From positions 168,614 through 232,613 of the forward strand of contig JAFABB010000033.1 in assembly GCA_023426245.1 (NCBI GenBank): a stretch of DNA of 64,000 nucleotides, given 5' to 3'. Source of the DNA: Bacillota bacterium (GTDB taxonomy: Bacteria; Bacillota; UBA4882; UBA8346). This document shows positions 44,658-53,348 of the stretch, piece by piece. A program made the translations under genes and the position numbers. The stretch's first letter is position 1, and each line of letters starts with the position of its first letter. Below the pieces are notes generated by a model, which ran no database searches, was not told the origin of the DNA, and saw nothing but the letters and a program-made list of their open reading frames with translations.

Positions 44658-45764
44658 TTAATTAGTTTCTTTATGATACTCTTCAACTGGAATACGGCTA
44701 TCAAGGAAATGAAATCCTAAATCATTAATCTTATTTGTCGAATTCGATAAAACAATAACACCTGTCTTGTTTTTTTCATCAAATCCAATAAAGGTTTGAA
44801 ATCCCCCCGTTAAACCATTATGCCAGATAATTTCATTCCCAAACCTCCTTGAAATGAGCCAAGCCATTCCAATATTATAATAAGGTGTCCCAGAATTTAT
44901 CATAATATGTGTTTGTTGCATTACATGTGCTAAATCGGTTTTTATCAATCCCAAATTTGCGCCAACATAAATTAGCATATCGTTGGCACTTGAACGGAGT
45001 GCCCCAGCACCAGCAAGGGTGGAAACGTCCCAATTTTCGACAGGTGTACCCTTTTTGTCATGACCGGTAGCCATTCTTGACTTAAACTCTGGAGTGAGCT
45101 TAACAATTGTACTGTTCATCTTAAATGGCTCGCAAATGTAACGATGGACTAAAGTTTCATAGTCCAGACCTGTTTTTAAACACAATATATGTCCTAATAA
45201 TCCGAATCCTAAATTGGAATATTCGAATTTTTCACCAATATCGCGTGTTAATTGATAGGAAGACAAGAAGTCATAGAGTTGATCTACAGTATATTCACTA
45301 TATGGATTGTTGGGGTTCGGTTTCATGTTATCCGGACGCCTGGGTAGACCAGAGTGATGAGTGACTAAGTCGAGTAAGGTTATTTCTTTGCCATTTCTTG
45401 TAGGTGTTTTTACTGATTTAGGTAGAAACTTCGAAATAGGATCAGATAAATTCAAATTTCCCTGTTCAATCATATCCTCTAATATAATTGCAGTAAACGT
45501 TTTGGTAATTGAGCCGATTTCATATAAAGTATCTCCATTTGCTTCTTCCTTACTATCCCTGGATACTTTACCATAAGAAATGACTTTTTGTCCTTGTTCA
45601 TTGATGATTCCAACAACAATGCTAACACTTCGTCCATGGTCGACTTCTTTTTTTATTGTTTCTTTGATCAGTTCACTAGAAAGATGATCTTGTGCAGTGG
45701 ATATATTAGCAAAAGTCGAAAAGAACAAAAATAATGCCAAGAGCCCAAACAATTTTTTCCGCAT
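44658..45764 (-). CDS. Secreted serine hydrolase, beta-lactamase/DD-peptidase family
   Basis: 368 residues with a signal peptide (MRKKLFGLLALFLFFSTFA). Active-site motifs of the class C-like family: SxxK in YEIGSITKTFTA, YSN in FEYSNLGFGLLG, and HNG in IIWHNGLTGGF. It acts outside the cytoplasmic membrane on peptidoglycan-like or ester substrates; true lactamase activity cannot be told. It stands alone, with repeat copies on both sides. Confidence 0.9.
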   Translation of the reverse strand: MRKKLFGLLALFLFFSTFANISTAQDHLSSELIKETIKKEVDHGRSVSIVVGIINEQGQKVISYGKVSRDSKEEANGDTLYEIGSITKTFTAIILEDMIEQGNLNLSDPISKFLPKSVKTPTRNGKEITLLDLVTHHSGLPRRPDNMKPNPNNPYSEYTVDQLYDFLSSYQLTRDIGEKFEYSNLGFGLLGHILCLKTGLDYETLVHRYICEPFKMNSTIVKLTPEFKSRMATGHDKKGTPVENWDVSTLAGAGALRSSANDMLIYVGANLGLIKTDLAHVMQQTHIMINSGTPYYNIGMAWLISRRFGNEIIWHNGLTGGFQTFIGFDEKNKTGVIVLSNSTNKINDLGFHFLDSRIPVEEYHKETN

Positions 45765-45791
45765 ATCTCTGGTCCTCCAAAATCAACAATC

Positions 45792-45845
45792 TATTGGGTA
45801 GGGGAGAAAAGGGGGTATCAGGATTTAAACCTACGCCCCCCAAGC
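45792..45845. repeat. Accessory-strip dispersed repeat, copy 2
   Basis: ATTGGGTAGGGGAGAAAAGG, then GGATTTAAACCTACG and CCCCCC. It shares GGGTAGGGGAGA and TTTAAACCTACG with copy 1 and lies just upstream of the beta-lactamase-like gene. The segment GGATTTAAACC is T-arm-like on the opposite strand. Confidence 0.55.
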
Positions 45846-45918
45846 CTGATTCATATCATTTTTTATTTTTTGCCTGTTCAATCACAATCTAAAACTATGT
45901 GTAACATAACTTCCATTC

Positions 45919-46563
45919 CTAGTCAAGAAAACGCACAGTTTCATCAAACGAGCTCCTGCCGCTGATGAAGTCGTTTATTCGATTCTCCTTGTCGGCATAG
46001 CCGATAGCAATGCCGATGGTGATTTTTAGGTTATCTGGGATTTTTAATTCCTGCCGGAGAACATCCGGATAAAGTACGAGTGTTATCGCAGGTATGGTGG
46101 AAAGCCCACGTTCGATAGCTGCAAGCATCAGGCTCTGCGAATACGCACCGATGTCATAAAGGGACCATTCCGAAAGAATCTTGTCCATGCAAATATAAAT
46201 GACAGCAGGGGCATTGAACATAGTCTGATTGAGCAACCCAAACTGTCCTACGGCGTCACCACAGTCACGCGCCATATCAGGGTGAAGCTGCTGCATATGT
46301 TTTTTAGCTGATTCCGTCCATTCGGCCGGTCGTGCTATTTCCGGCGCGGCAGTGGCTTTGCTCGCGTATTTTTGCTGATAACCCTTCTTGATTTTGTCCA
46401 AAGTGTCGCCTGTGGCAACAAATACTTCCCACGGCTGTGTATTTCCCCAGGAAGGAGTGCGGATAGCCGCTTCTAAAACATTGGTAAGCTTATCTTTCTC
46501 AACGGGTAGAGGAAGAAATGCCCTGGTCGAGCGCCGAGTATTCAGTGCATCTTTTACATTCAC
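45919..46563 (-). CDS. Nitroreductase-family protein
   Basis: 214 residues. FMN-binding signature near the N-terminus (NTRRSTRAFLPLPVEKDKL, RTPSWGNTQPWEVFV), a central helical region, and a C-terminal IGIAIGYADKENRIN. NAD(P)H-dependent flavoenzyme; substrate unknown. GGGAGG lies about ten bases before the ATG. Its codon use is closer to the core genome than that of the neighbouring AT-rich genes. Confidence 0.92.
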   Translation of the reverse strand: MNVKDALNTRRSTRAFLPLPVEKDKLTNVLEAAIRTPSWGNTQPWEVFVATGDTLDKIKKGYQQKYASKATAAPEIARPAEWTESAKKHMQQLHPDMARDCGDAVGQFGLLNQTMFNAPAVIYICMDKILSEWSLYDIGAYSQSLMLAAIERGLSTIPAITLVLYPDVLRQELKIPDNLKITIGIAIGYADKENRINDFISGRSSFDETVRFLD

Positions 46564-46670
46564 TACAAATACCTCCCTATGTTTTTGGATAGTAGATATA
46601 TTATTGTTTTTCTCTTTGAAAATAGAACTTTTATTTAAGTTTTGGCCATATCATAATCAAATTATCCCAA

Positions 46671-46715
46671 TAGGGAGTAGGGGAGAGAGAATTGATCCAT
46701 AGCTGCTAAGTTTGA
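46671..46715. repeat. Accessory-strip dispersed repeat, copy 3
   Basis: CAATAGGGAGTAGGGGAGAG followed by AGAATTGATCCATAGC. It shares the GTAGGGGAGA core with copies 1, 2 and 4. Confidence 0.5.
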
Positions 46716-46781
46716 ACGATACGATTTTATTTGATAAGCTTTTTGAAATCTATCATAGCATATTATATAAATTAATAACTT

Positions 46782-46836
46782 TTTCCACTCACAGTCCATA
46801 GATAGAGTAGGGGAGATGAAATTGAATCTGGGCTTG
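46782..46836. repeat. Accessory-strip dispersed repeat, copy 4
   Basis: TTTCCACTCACAGTCCATAG, then ATAGAGTAGGGGAGA, then TGAAATTGAATCTGG. It is identical to copy 1 over about 35 bases except for two substitutions. Confidence 0.65.
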
Positions 46837-46988
46837 CTAAAGAGAAGACTCGTATTTTGGTGCCATATCCAATCCATTATATTAGCCAAGAATGGTAATT
46901 GTATTAATTCACATTGGTTCCGGGATTATCCCGGTTGACCGAACCGATTAAACATAACTGATACCTGGTTAATTTTTTGAATATAAAA

Positions 46989-47010
46989 AACGGCCTATGT
47001 TTTAGCCGTT
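46989..47010 (-). terminator. Rho-independent terminator, minus strand
   Basis: Stem AACGGC / GCCGTT around a 10-nt loop, followed on the minus strand by TTTTTTAT. No clear gene directly upstream; possibly a second terminator for the germination operon. Confidence 0.55.
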
Positions 47011-47248
47011 TCCTGATGCCCGTACTTTATTCGGTTTTCTTTCTCTATCAAATCTTCAATAATTTTTTACAATCTTTTTTATGGATTTTTTTACATCAAT
47101 TTTTTTAATTGTATATTTCTGCAAAAAACCTTTAAATCCTTTATAAAAAGGAAGACAATTGTCTTTATCCCTTATAAGCGAGATAGTACAGTTCCTGTGA
47201 AGAATATAACCCAAAATGGACCATAAAGTAAGACTTTCAATACGAAAA

Positions 47249-47274
47249 AGGATACCCTTATTAAAAGGCATCCT
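47249..47274 (-). terminator. Rho-independent terminator of the germination operon
   Basis: Palindromic stem AGGATGCCTTTT / AAGGGTATCCT (read on the minus strand), followed by TTTTTCG. It lies 25 bases after the tiny Gly/Cys-rich gene. Confidence 0.75.
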
Positions 47275-47298
47275 CTTAGGTTTTATTTAGATTTATTG

Positions 47299-47418
47299 TT
47301 AAATGAAACGGCCACCACCGCAGAAGCAGCAGAAAAGTAAGAGAATCAGAATAATGCAAAGACAACCGCCGCCCCCAAACCATTCAGCATTTACACCGGC
47401 GCCGTCAGCGAATCCCAT
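47299..47418 (-). CDS. Tiny Gly/Cys-rich hydrophobic protein (YjcZ-like spore peptide)
   Basis: 39 residues: MGFADGAGVNAEWFGGGG, then a hydrophobic Cys-rich helix CLCIILILLLFCCFC and the end GGGRFI. GGGAGGTG lies eight bases before the ATG and a terminator follows, so it is very likely translated. Composition matches the YjcZ-type small sporulation peptides of Bacillota. It is downstream of gerB on the same strand and may be co-transcribed with the receptor genes. Confidence 0.75.
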   Translation of the reverse strand: MGFADGAGVNAEWFGGGGCLCIILILLLFCCFCGGGRFI

Positions 47419-47511
47419 CCATATACACCTCCCAGCGAAAGATTCTAATATAACATATGTCGAATATTCCCGGATTGCATTAAGGAAAAAGGAATGAAAT
47501 CATCCTATGAT

Positions 47512-48606
47512 TTATGAATGGTTCAACTTTCGAATGACTGCCACTAGCCAGGCAATGGGGATTAACAAACCCAAAGGCAATATGATGATGGGGTTTTTCA
47601 AAGTATCAAGCCTAATCACTTCAATGACATTGGAGGGTAATAGGGTTAGGATGATAGTAATCAACATCATCGGCACGATTAACGGTTGATATTCTTTTAA
47701 ATTAAGCCACTGTGCCAGTCCGACTACGGATGGATAATAAAAAACGAGGATTTCCAGATAGCTTGATACCAGCCATAATACCATAAAGACTGCTTCCATA
47801 CCTGTAAGGAAATTGCCGATAAAGATGTAGCGCGACATGTAAAAAACCGGAAAAATAAAGCGAGCGGTCAACGTTATTCCGGTAAAAGCAATGTTGGCTG
47901 CCACCAAAACCGTTAACAATATTCCGGCCAGCGGCATGCCCAATAATATTGCACGGAGGCCGTCCTGACGTTTATTCAGACAGGGGAGCCATAAGGCCAT
48001 AAATAAAATGGTTTCCAGTGCATAAGGGAATTGGACCCATAAGCCTTTCAGCACCGGACCGAACCCGTTTGCCAATACAGGAGTTAGATTATTCCAGGTA
48101 AAATTTGAAAAGTTAAGAGCAAGAATCAAAATAATCAAAAAGATGATCAGTACCACGAAAAGTTCAGCCGTTCTGGCATAAACTTCAAATCCTTTATACA
48201 TTACGTAAACAACCAGCAATGCCATAAAAATAATAATCACTAAGGTTGGAGTGAAAGGAAGGAAAAAACGGATAAGTTCTGCAATTTCTCGGATGATCAG
48301 AGGGGCCATTATCCACCAGCCCAGGATATAGAATATCCCGGCCAGTTTACCCAATAATTTTCCGAAGACAGCCGGTAAAAGCTGAATAAAAGTCAGATTG
48401 GGAAAACGACGTTCCAAATCAAACAAAGAGAGGCCGATCATTGCGGCCATTCCATAGGAAATGAATACCGAAAGCCAACCGTCGCGGCCGGCTTCCTGGA
48501 TGGCCGGAACGGCTAAAACGACGAAAATATTACCGATACCTGCGGCTAAAGTTAGCATGAGGGCTTGATTACCTGATATCTTTTCTTTATCCTGAAACAA
48601 AATCAA
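47512..48606 (-). CDS. gerB: Spore germination permease-like protein, GerB subunit
   Basis: 364 residues with about ten membrane segments, APC-type fold of the germinant-binding subunit (ISGNQALMLTLAAGIGNIF at the start; MALWLPCLNKRQDGLRAILLG in the middle). TTG 48606 is preceded by AAAGGA. Last of the three receptor genes, 9 bp after gerC. The ligand is not predictable. Confidence 0.93.
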   Translation of the reverse strand: MILFQDKEKISGNQALMLTLAAGIGNIFVVLAVPAIQEAGRDGWLSVFISYGMAAMIGLSLFDLERRFPNLTFIQLLPAVFGKLLGKLAGIFYILGWWIMAPLIIREIAELIRFFLPFTPTLVIIIFMALLVVYVMYKGFEVYARTAELFVVLIIFLIILILALNFSNFTWNNLTPVLANGFGPVLKGLWVQFPYALETILFMALWLPCLNKRQDGLRAILLGMPLAGILLTVLVAANIAFTGITLTARFIFPVFYMSRYIFIGNFLTGMEAVFMVLWLVSSYLEILVFYYPSVVGLAQWLNLKEYQPLIVPMMLITIILTLLPSNVIEVIRLDTLKNPIIILPLGLLIPIAWLVAVIRKLNHS

Positions 48607-48615
48607 ATTCCTTTC

Positions 48616-49788
48616 TTATTTGAGGTTGATAGGATCCGTAATGAATCCAGTCCCTTTGATTCTCGCTTTGGTGTTGATTTTGATTTTCAGACGTGAAAAT
48701 TCCTTATCCCAGCTTGGTTCTAGCTGTTCCCATTCTTTGGGAAACTTGCGCTGGATCTCTTCGCCGAAACCGAAAATATCCGAATGAAATTCCCATTGGC
48801 ATTTTTGGAGACAACGTTTGATTTCTCCTCTCATTTCTGCTGCTTTACGTTTTTCCAGGACCCGAATCATGCCATGATCGGTCAAATTCAAACTGCCGTC
48901 CTGTTCTCCTATACTTCCTTCTTCACTTACATTAATTTCGATTTCAATTTTCCCGTGGTTGAGCTTGGGCTTGATTTTACCTTTGGATCGGGTTACTTGC
49001 TGGACCAAATTCCGTTTTTGAGAATCAGGATACCCGGTTTCCAATATGCCTTGGGTAGATCGATTCGTAATCCAAAGCAATCCTTGAGTTTCCCGTAATC
49101 CCATCCACCCGGCCAGTTTATCCCGTTTAAAAACTGCAGTTCCGAATATTCTAACCTCGGGAGGCTCGCTGGTCCGTTCTTGGACGATTTCAATGCCGGA
49201 GGTGGCAGGGGAGGTTGAACGGCTTGAAAGCGCCAGGATAAAATGGTGGATATCTTCCGTGCCAAAAGCGGTAACTGCCTGTCTGGTGCTGCAATATAGT
49301 AAGTCGGTAATATAATTGGCAGGAATTTGGTTCACTTCACTTTTCCATTTTGCGATATTTGCAGCCTTTCCTTTCGCGATCAAAACCCAAGCCCGGGGAT
49401 GGCTTTGCATGTTGCGGACAAAATAATCCATGACCGGTTGAACACCCTCCCGGGCTAAATCTTCGCCAATAATTAACAGACGGTTTTTTAGAAAATAAGG
49501 AATAGCGTTAGTTTGTTTCTGGAAATTAGTGGTAGCCTCTAAAATCGTCATACCACTGGTCGATATTACCCGGACTGCCGGCGCTTTTTCACTATGGCCC
49601 AGCGGGTCGGCCAATCGGGCCGGGATGATCGTTTGAAAGGTCAGGGTGATTTTTCCGGCTTCCCCGGCTTTGTCAATCCCGAGCGCCATAATGACGGCAC
49701 GCTTGTCCAATTCAATCTGATCCCAACACCCGGCAATATTGAGGGTTACTCCTAAAAGAATGAATACTAAAATGAAGTATTTTTTCAT
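48616..49788 (-). CDS. gerC: Spore germination lipoprotein, Ger(x)C family
   Basis: 390 residues. Signal and lipobox LGVTLNIAGC, followed at once by the family tag WDQIELDKRAVIMALGIDKA. Further GerC features: SGMTILEATTNFQKQTNAIP and a C-terminal domain ending IKINTKARIKGTGF. It anchors to the outer face of the spore inner membrane. The ATG overlaps the gerA stop. Confidence 0.95.
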   Translation of the reverse strand: MKKYFILVFILLGVTLNIAGCWDQIELDKRAVIMALGIDKAGEAGKITLTFQTIIPARLADPLGHSEKAPAVRVISTSGMTILEATTNFQKQTNAIPYFLKNRLLIIGEDLAREGVQPVMDYFVRNMQSHPRAWVLIAKGKAANIAKWKSEVNQIPANYITDLLYCSTRQAVTAFGTEDIHHFILALSSRSTSPATSGIEIVQERTSEPPEVRIFGTAVFKRDKLAGWMGLRETQGLLWITNRSTQGILETGYPDSQKRNLVQQVTRSKGKIKPKLNHGKIEIEINVSEEGSIGEQDGSLNLTDHGMIRVLEKRKAAEMRGEIKRCLQKCQWEFHSDIFGFGEEIQRKFPKEWEQLEPSWDKEFSRLKIKINTKARIKGTGFITDPINLK

Positions 49789-51395
49789 GATTCCTGCTCT
49801 CCCGGGTGTTCCGGTCCGGGCGCATTGGGCTGGAGATTTTCACCCTCCCGGATCGATCCTTGCCAGTCGATGGATCGCGGCCTGGTTTTCATCATCCACC
49901 AGGGTACCCTGACGAAAGAATCCTTTAAATCCGCGAATGTAAGCGGCATAATCGGTGAAAAGTAAGGGGCGCCGAACGAACGTAATGACGCCAGATGAAT
50001 CACAACAATGATGTAACTCCAGATAATTCCGAAAAGGCCAAAAAAGGAAGCGATAACTAGCAACGGAATTCGTAGCAGGGTGATGGAATCAGTTTGAGGC
50101 GGGAGTAAAAAACCGGTCACCGCAGTCAGGCCAGTGATAATAACCATAATCGGGCTGATAATTCCGGCATTAACCGCCGCTTCTCCCAGGATCAAGGCTC
50201 CGACTATGCTGACTGCCTGTCCCACGATGCGCGGCATTCGTACCGCTCCTTCACGGAACATCTCATAAAAAATTCCCATCACCAAAGCCTCGATGAAGGC
50301 AGGAAAGGGAATTCCTTCCCGGGTTCGGGCAATGGTTAGTAATAGGGTTTCCGGGACAATATTGGGATGAAATGTGATCACCGCGACATAGAGCGCGGGC
50401 AGGACAATGGTTAGGTGGAGTGCGAGAAAACGAATCAAGCGGATTAAAGAAGTAAAAAAGGAGCGGGAGTAATAATCTTCCGCAACCTGAAAGCTTTCAA
50501 TAAACAGAAACGGAACGGTCAGAGCAAATGGCGTTCCGTCGACCAATATGCCGACTCTACCTTCCAATATTTTAGCGGCAAATTTATCTGGGGTTTCCGT
50601 ATTGCCGACCGTTGGGAAAATGGAAAGGGGAGCATCCTGAATGAATTCTTCAAGATAACCCGATTCCAACACCGAATCGATGTCGATTTTTTTGAGCCGC
50701 CGCCATACTTCCGCTACAATTTTGGGATTGGCGATATCCCGGATAAAAACGACACAAACTTCGGTCCGGGTTCGCCGGCCCAGTTGAATTGATTCGAAAG
50801 ATAATTCGGGATCCTTAATTTTTCGCCGGATTTGGCTAATGTTAATGGACAAAGTTTCAGTAAAACCTTCCCGAGAACCTCTGACGACCGGTTCAGTCTC
50901 CGGTTGTTGGACACCCCGATGGGCCCAGGTTTTGGTATTCATGATCAGAGCTTTGGATGAGCCATCCAGAAAAAATGCCGCATTACCATTGAGAATAGCA
51001 GTCACTGCTTCGTCCATGGAGCTGGTTTCATAAACCGCATTTAAGTTAATGGCGGAATCTTTAAGGTATTCCATGGTAATCTGCTCCGGTGAAGCGGCTT
51101 TTTTCATTTCCCGCATCAACGAACCAATGATATTATCATTGATTAACTTCAATTCACTCATTCCGCTTAAATTTACGACCATTGCCTCAGTGGAACGGGA
51201 TCCAATGGTAAAGCGGCGGACTACTAAATCGGTACTGTTATCGAAAATTTCATGAATAAGTTCAAAATTGGTCGAGAGATTTTTCGATATTTCTGTAAGG
51301 GAAATTTCAGATTTCACAGGCAATTCTTGTTCGGTAGAGAGATGTTGTCTGCTTTTTTTTAAAAATGTCAACTTTTGTTTAAAAAATTGAAGCAT
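49785..51395 (-). CDS. gerA: Spore germination protein, GerA family
   Basis: 536 residues. N-terminal soluble half (ELIHEIFDNSTDLVVRRF; ILEGRVGILVDGTPFALTVP) and a C-terminal membrane half (FPAFIEALVMGIFYEMFREG; FLLPPQTDSITLLRIPLL). Oligomeric ion channel subunit of the germinant receptor. First gene of the gerA-gerC-gerB operon; the A-C-B order is a common variant of A-B-C. Confidence 0.95.
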   Translation of the reverse strand: MLQFFKQKLTFLKKSRQHLSTEQELPVKSEISLTEISKNLSTNFELIHEIFDNSTDLVVRRFTIGSRSTEAMVVNLSGMSELKLINDNIIGSLMREMKKAASPEQITMEYLKDSAINLNAVYETSSMDEAVTAILNGNAAFFLDGSSKALIMNTKTWAHRGVQQPETEPVVRGSREGFTETLSINISQIRRKIKDPELSFESIQLGRRTRTEVCVVFIRDIANPKIVAEVWRRLKKIDIDSVLESGYLEEFIQDAPLSIFPTVGNTETPDKFAAKILEGRVGILVDGTPFALTVPFLFIESFQVAEDYYSRSFFTSLIRLIRFLALHLTIVLPALYVAVITFHPNIVPETLLLTIARTREGIPFPAFIEALVMGIFYEMFREGAVRMPRIVGQAVSIVGALILGEAAVNAGIISPIMVIITGLTAVTGFLLPPQTDSITLLRIPLLVIASFFGLFGIIWSYIIVVIHLASLRSFGAPYFSPIMPLTFADLKDSFVRVPWWMMKTRPRSIDWQGSIREGENLQPNAPGPEHPGEQES

Positions 51396-51608
51396 GGGCT
51401 CTCCTTATGGAAAAGCAAAAGCATCGGGATACGTGGATATGTTCAAATTAATTGAGATTTTATTTCTTGTCCATCACAAAATAAGTATAAACAAAATGCA
51501 CAGTTGGTATCCATTTATAATAATTTTCAATGGAAATAGTCTGAACGTATATTTGGGGTCGGAAGGCGGAGTAGTTTGCCAGCCTCAAAAGTATTTCCGC
51601 AAATCCCG

Positions 51609-51645
51609 GAGACACTTCTCCACGACTTTGTGGAAGAAGTGTCTC
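51609..51645. repeat. Strong hairpin upstream of the gerA operon
   Basis: GAGACACTTCT / AGAAGTGTCTC with inner CCAC/GTGG pairs gives a stem of about 15 bp around GACTTT. It lies between the divergent-end of the small helical gene and gerA and overlaps neither. Confidence 0.7.
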
Positions 51646-51667
51646 ACTACAATTGGCAGTTCTTTCA

Positions 51668-52021
51668 TTACTCGCTCAGTTCGTGGGTTGCTATCTTTAT
51701 TTTTTCCCCATACTGGCCAGCCCTGAAGCCGAATGCAGGCCATTTTTCTTCCGGGAGCCCGACCCGGATTGATTTTCGCGCCAAACTGCATTGACGTTTC
51801 AATTCACCCATGATTTTTATCTGAGCCGTGGTGGCCTCCCTGGAACTGGCTTTTAATTCGTTGCGTTTTTGTTCTATTTTACCCGCCTGGTTGTATAGAT
51901 TGATCATTTTCACAATGAGCTCTCTGGTAATTCCCAATTGGGTCACATCATCCCCGTAGGAATTGAGCCCTTCCAACAAATTTTTGGCACAGTTGATCTG
52001 ATAGGCAAAAGTTTTACTCAT
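51668..52021 (-). CDS. Hypothetical helical protein
   Basis: 117 residues with a very strong AAAGGAGGTG ribosome site. Helical throughout; a central charged helix (LYNQAGKIEQKRNELKASSR) may be coiled coil. No family recognised. It lies 270 bp upstream of gerA on the same strand. Confidence 0.6.
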   Translation of the reverse strand: MSKTFAYQINCAKNLLEGLNSYGDDVTQLGITRELIVKMINLYNQAGKIEQKRNELKASSREATTAQIKIMGELKRQCSLARKSIRVGLPEEKWPAFGFRAGQYGEKIKIATHELSE

Positions 52022-52047
52022 AATGAGGAATTCACCTCCTTTCCCCC

Positions 52048-52081
52048 AAAAAAACGGCCCGCTACAAAGTAACCCGGCCGT
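52048..52081 (-). terminator. Rho-independent terminator, minus strand
   Basis: Stem ACGGCC / GGCCGT around a 16-nt loop, followed on the minus strand by seven T residues. It lies just upstream of the small helical gene, so it would end a transcript coming from the right or act as a leader attenuator. Confidence 0.6.
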
Positions 52082-52521
52082 AAACGGATATCATTTTTTT
52101 AGCATAAAAAAACCCTGAAATTAAATTCAGAGCGTGAATGAGATTTTATGCTTTTGAATCCGATTGATCCGCCAAATCCGCCTTTCTAATGGAGAAGATA
52201 AAGTCTAGTCAATATTCAACCACTATCATTATATCACCTTTTTTTGGAAAAAGTGTGTCGATTTTATGTCGAGAACTCTAAATGTTGATATGACGATGGC
52301 TTGAAAATTTTGTAGCAATAGAATGCCAGTTCGAAAGGATAAAATTAAATGGATCACCAGGCAATAAAATACCATTCATTCATACAGTATCGATCAGAGA
52401 GAACGAACGGAGTGGGTGAAAAATTTGACGGGAATTTTTTTGGAAAAGTTAAAAAATGGGAAATGTGGTATAATGAAAAATTAACTTGGCCATTATTTTT
52501 AATTATTATAAGATGAAACAG

Positions 52522-52544
52522 CAACTATTAATAATTAATAGTTG
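52522..52544. repeat. Perfect 23-bp palindrome
   Basis: CAACTATTAAT, one central A, ATTAATAGTTG. It lies about 50 bp downstream of an extended -10 box and 55 bp before the 42-bp tandem array. Confidence 0.85.
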
Positions 52545-52580
52545 TTCCGTCCGCCGTGGGTTAAAGCGCACGCCTATGTG

Positions 52581-52802
52581 TTAGAATAACAATCGAATGA
52601 AATTATCGGCCGGAAAGATAGCAAAGACGATCTGCCGGATAAAATTATCGGCCGGAAAAATAGCAAAGACGATCTGCTGGATAAAATTATCAGCCGGAAA
52701 AATAGCAAAGACGATCTGCCGGATAAAATTATCAGCCGGAAAAATAACGGAGACAGAGTTCTCGTAAGCGGATTTTATAAGCTTCGCGGATTGTATTTTC
52801 AC
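52581..52802 (-). CDS. Doubtful repeat peptide across the 42-bp array
   Basis: 73 codons from GTG 52802, with GAGG eight bases upstream, encoding four copies of a hydrophobic 14-residue unit (FPADNFIRQIVFAI). The open frame follows trivially from a 42-bp period, and no known family fits. Substitutions between units are few and partly non-synonymous. It may be non-coding. Confidence 0.25.
   Translation of the reverse strand: MKIQSAKLIKSAYENSVSVIFPADNFIRQIVFAIFPADNFIQQIVFAIFPADNFIRQIVFAIFPADNFIRLLF
52599..52754. repeat. 42-bp tandem repeat array (3.7 units)
   Basis: Units start AAAATTATCGGCCGG and end GATCTGCCGGAT: 52599-52640, 52641-52682, 52683-52724 and a partial 52725-52754. Copies differ by one to four bases. 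Each junction contains CCGGATAAAATTATC, a near palindrome. On the minus strand the array is open as a 14-residue repeat (FPADNFIRQIVFAI). Confidence 0.9.
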
Positions 52803-52862
52803 AATGAGCCCTCAATTGGGGAGATACCTTCGGTAGTTTTTCCCCACTTCAATGCCGTTATG

Positions 52863-53348
52863 TTATTTGCCTGCGGAATTCATGATATTGATTGCGGATA
52901 TTGCCAGGCCGTTATGGGGATAATCTTTAAGACAGGATTGGTAATATTCTCTCGCTTTATCAACATTATCCAATTGGCTATAGGAGAAAGCGATATTGGC
53001 TAACGACATTTCCCGATATCCATATTCGCCGGGGCTCAAAAATAATATGCTCCTCCATTTATCGAGATTGCGATGGCGATCAAAAAATTCATAGCTTTTG
53101 GAGAAATTTTTGATTGCTTTCTCAAATTGTCCTTTTTTCATCCGATGAATGCCCTTTACGTGCTCTATTGTTAAGGTATATCGAATCAAATACCGATAGA
53201 GTATCAAAATAATATAGGAATATACCAAAGCCATAAATAAATCGGGTGCTAATCCGAAGAATTCAAACAGAAAAGTCAAAATGGCAATCAGCAACAATTG
53301 TGGGATGATTCGAAAATATGAGATCTTTTTAATAATCGGTATATCCAC
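52863..53348 (-). CDS. Membrane protein with TPR-like C-terminus
   Basis: 161 residues from GTG 53348, after AAAGGGG. Two membrane helices (IIPQLLLIAILTFLFEFFG; LFMALVYSYIILILYRYLI), then helical repeats of TPR type (MKKGQFEKAIKNFSKSYEFF; IAFSYSQLDNVDKAREYYQ). Likely a membrane-anchored scaffold; partners unknown. Confidence 0.65.
   Translation of the reverse strand: MDIPIIKKISYFRIIPQLLLIAILTFLFEFFGLAPDLFMALVYSYIILILYRYLIRYTLTIEHVKGIHRMKKGQFEKAIKNFSKSYEFFDRHRNLDKWRSILFLSPGEYGYREMSLANIAFSYSQLDNVDKAREYYQSCLKDYPHNGLAISAINIMNSAGK

Larger units (their letters stand above)
46564..47248. other. Non-coding stretch with repeats between nitroreductase and germination genes
   Basis: No supported gene. 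It contains two copies of the accessory-strip repeat and a minus-strand terminator. A 71-codon minus-strand frame at 47056-47271 begins inside a terminator hairpin and was not accepted. Confidence 0.5.
52022..52598. other. Intergenic region with terminators, a palindrome and a promoter-like box
   Basis: No gene supported. From left: a minus-strand terminator (52048-52081); a nested hairpin (AGCATAAAA 52100s / TTTTATGCT 52143-52151, enclosing CTGAA-TTCAG); an extended -10 box TGGTATAAT (52467-52475, plus strand); and a perfect 23-bp palindrome (52522-52544). Confidence 0.5.

Noticed and set aside
45792..45845. Genuine tRNA gene
   Set aside because: Only a T-arm-like segment is present; no anticodon, D-arm or paired acceptor stem.
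44559..46836. Integron cassette array with attC sites
   Set aside because: The genes are co-oriented and separated by repeats, but no integrase gene and no GTTRRRY core sites were found.
46662..47271. Minus-strand frames of 75 and 71 codons
   Set aside because: The first runs through a dispersed repeat; the second starts inside a terminator hairpin.
52599..52754. CRISPR array
   Set aside because: Units of 42 bp are directly adjacent and nearly identical, with no spacers.
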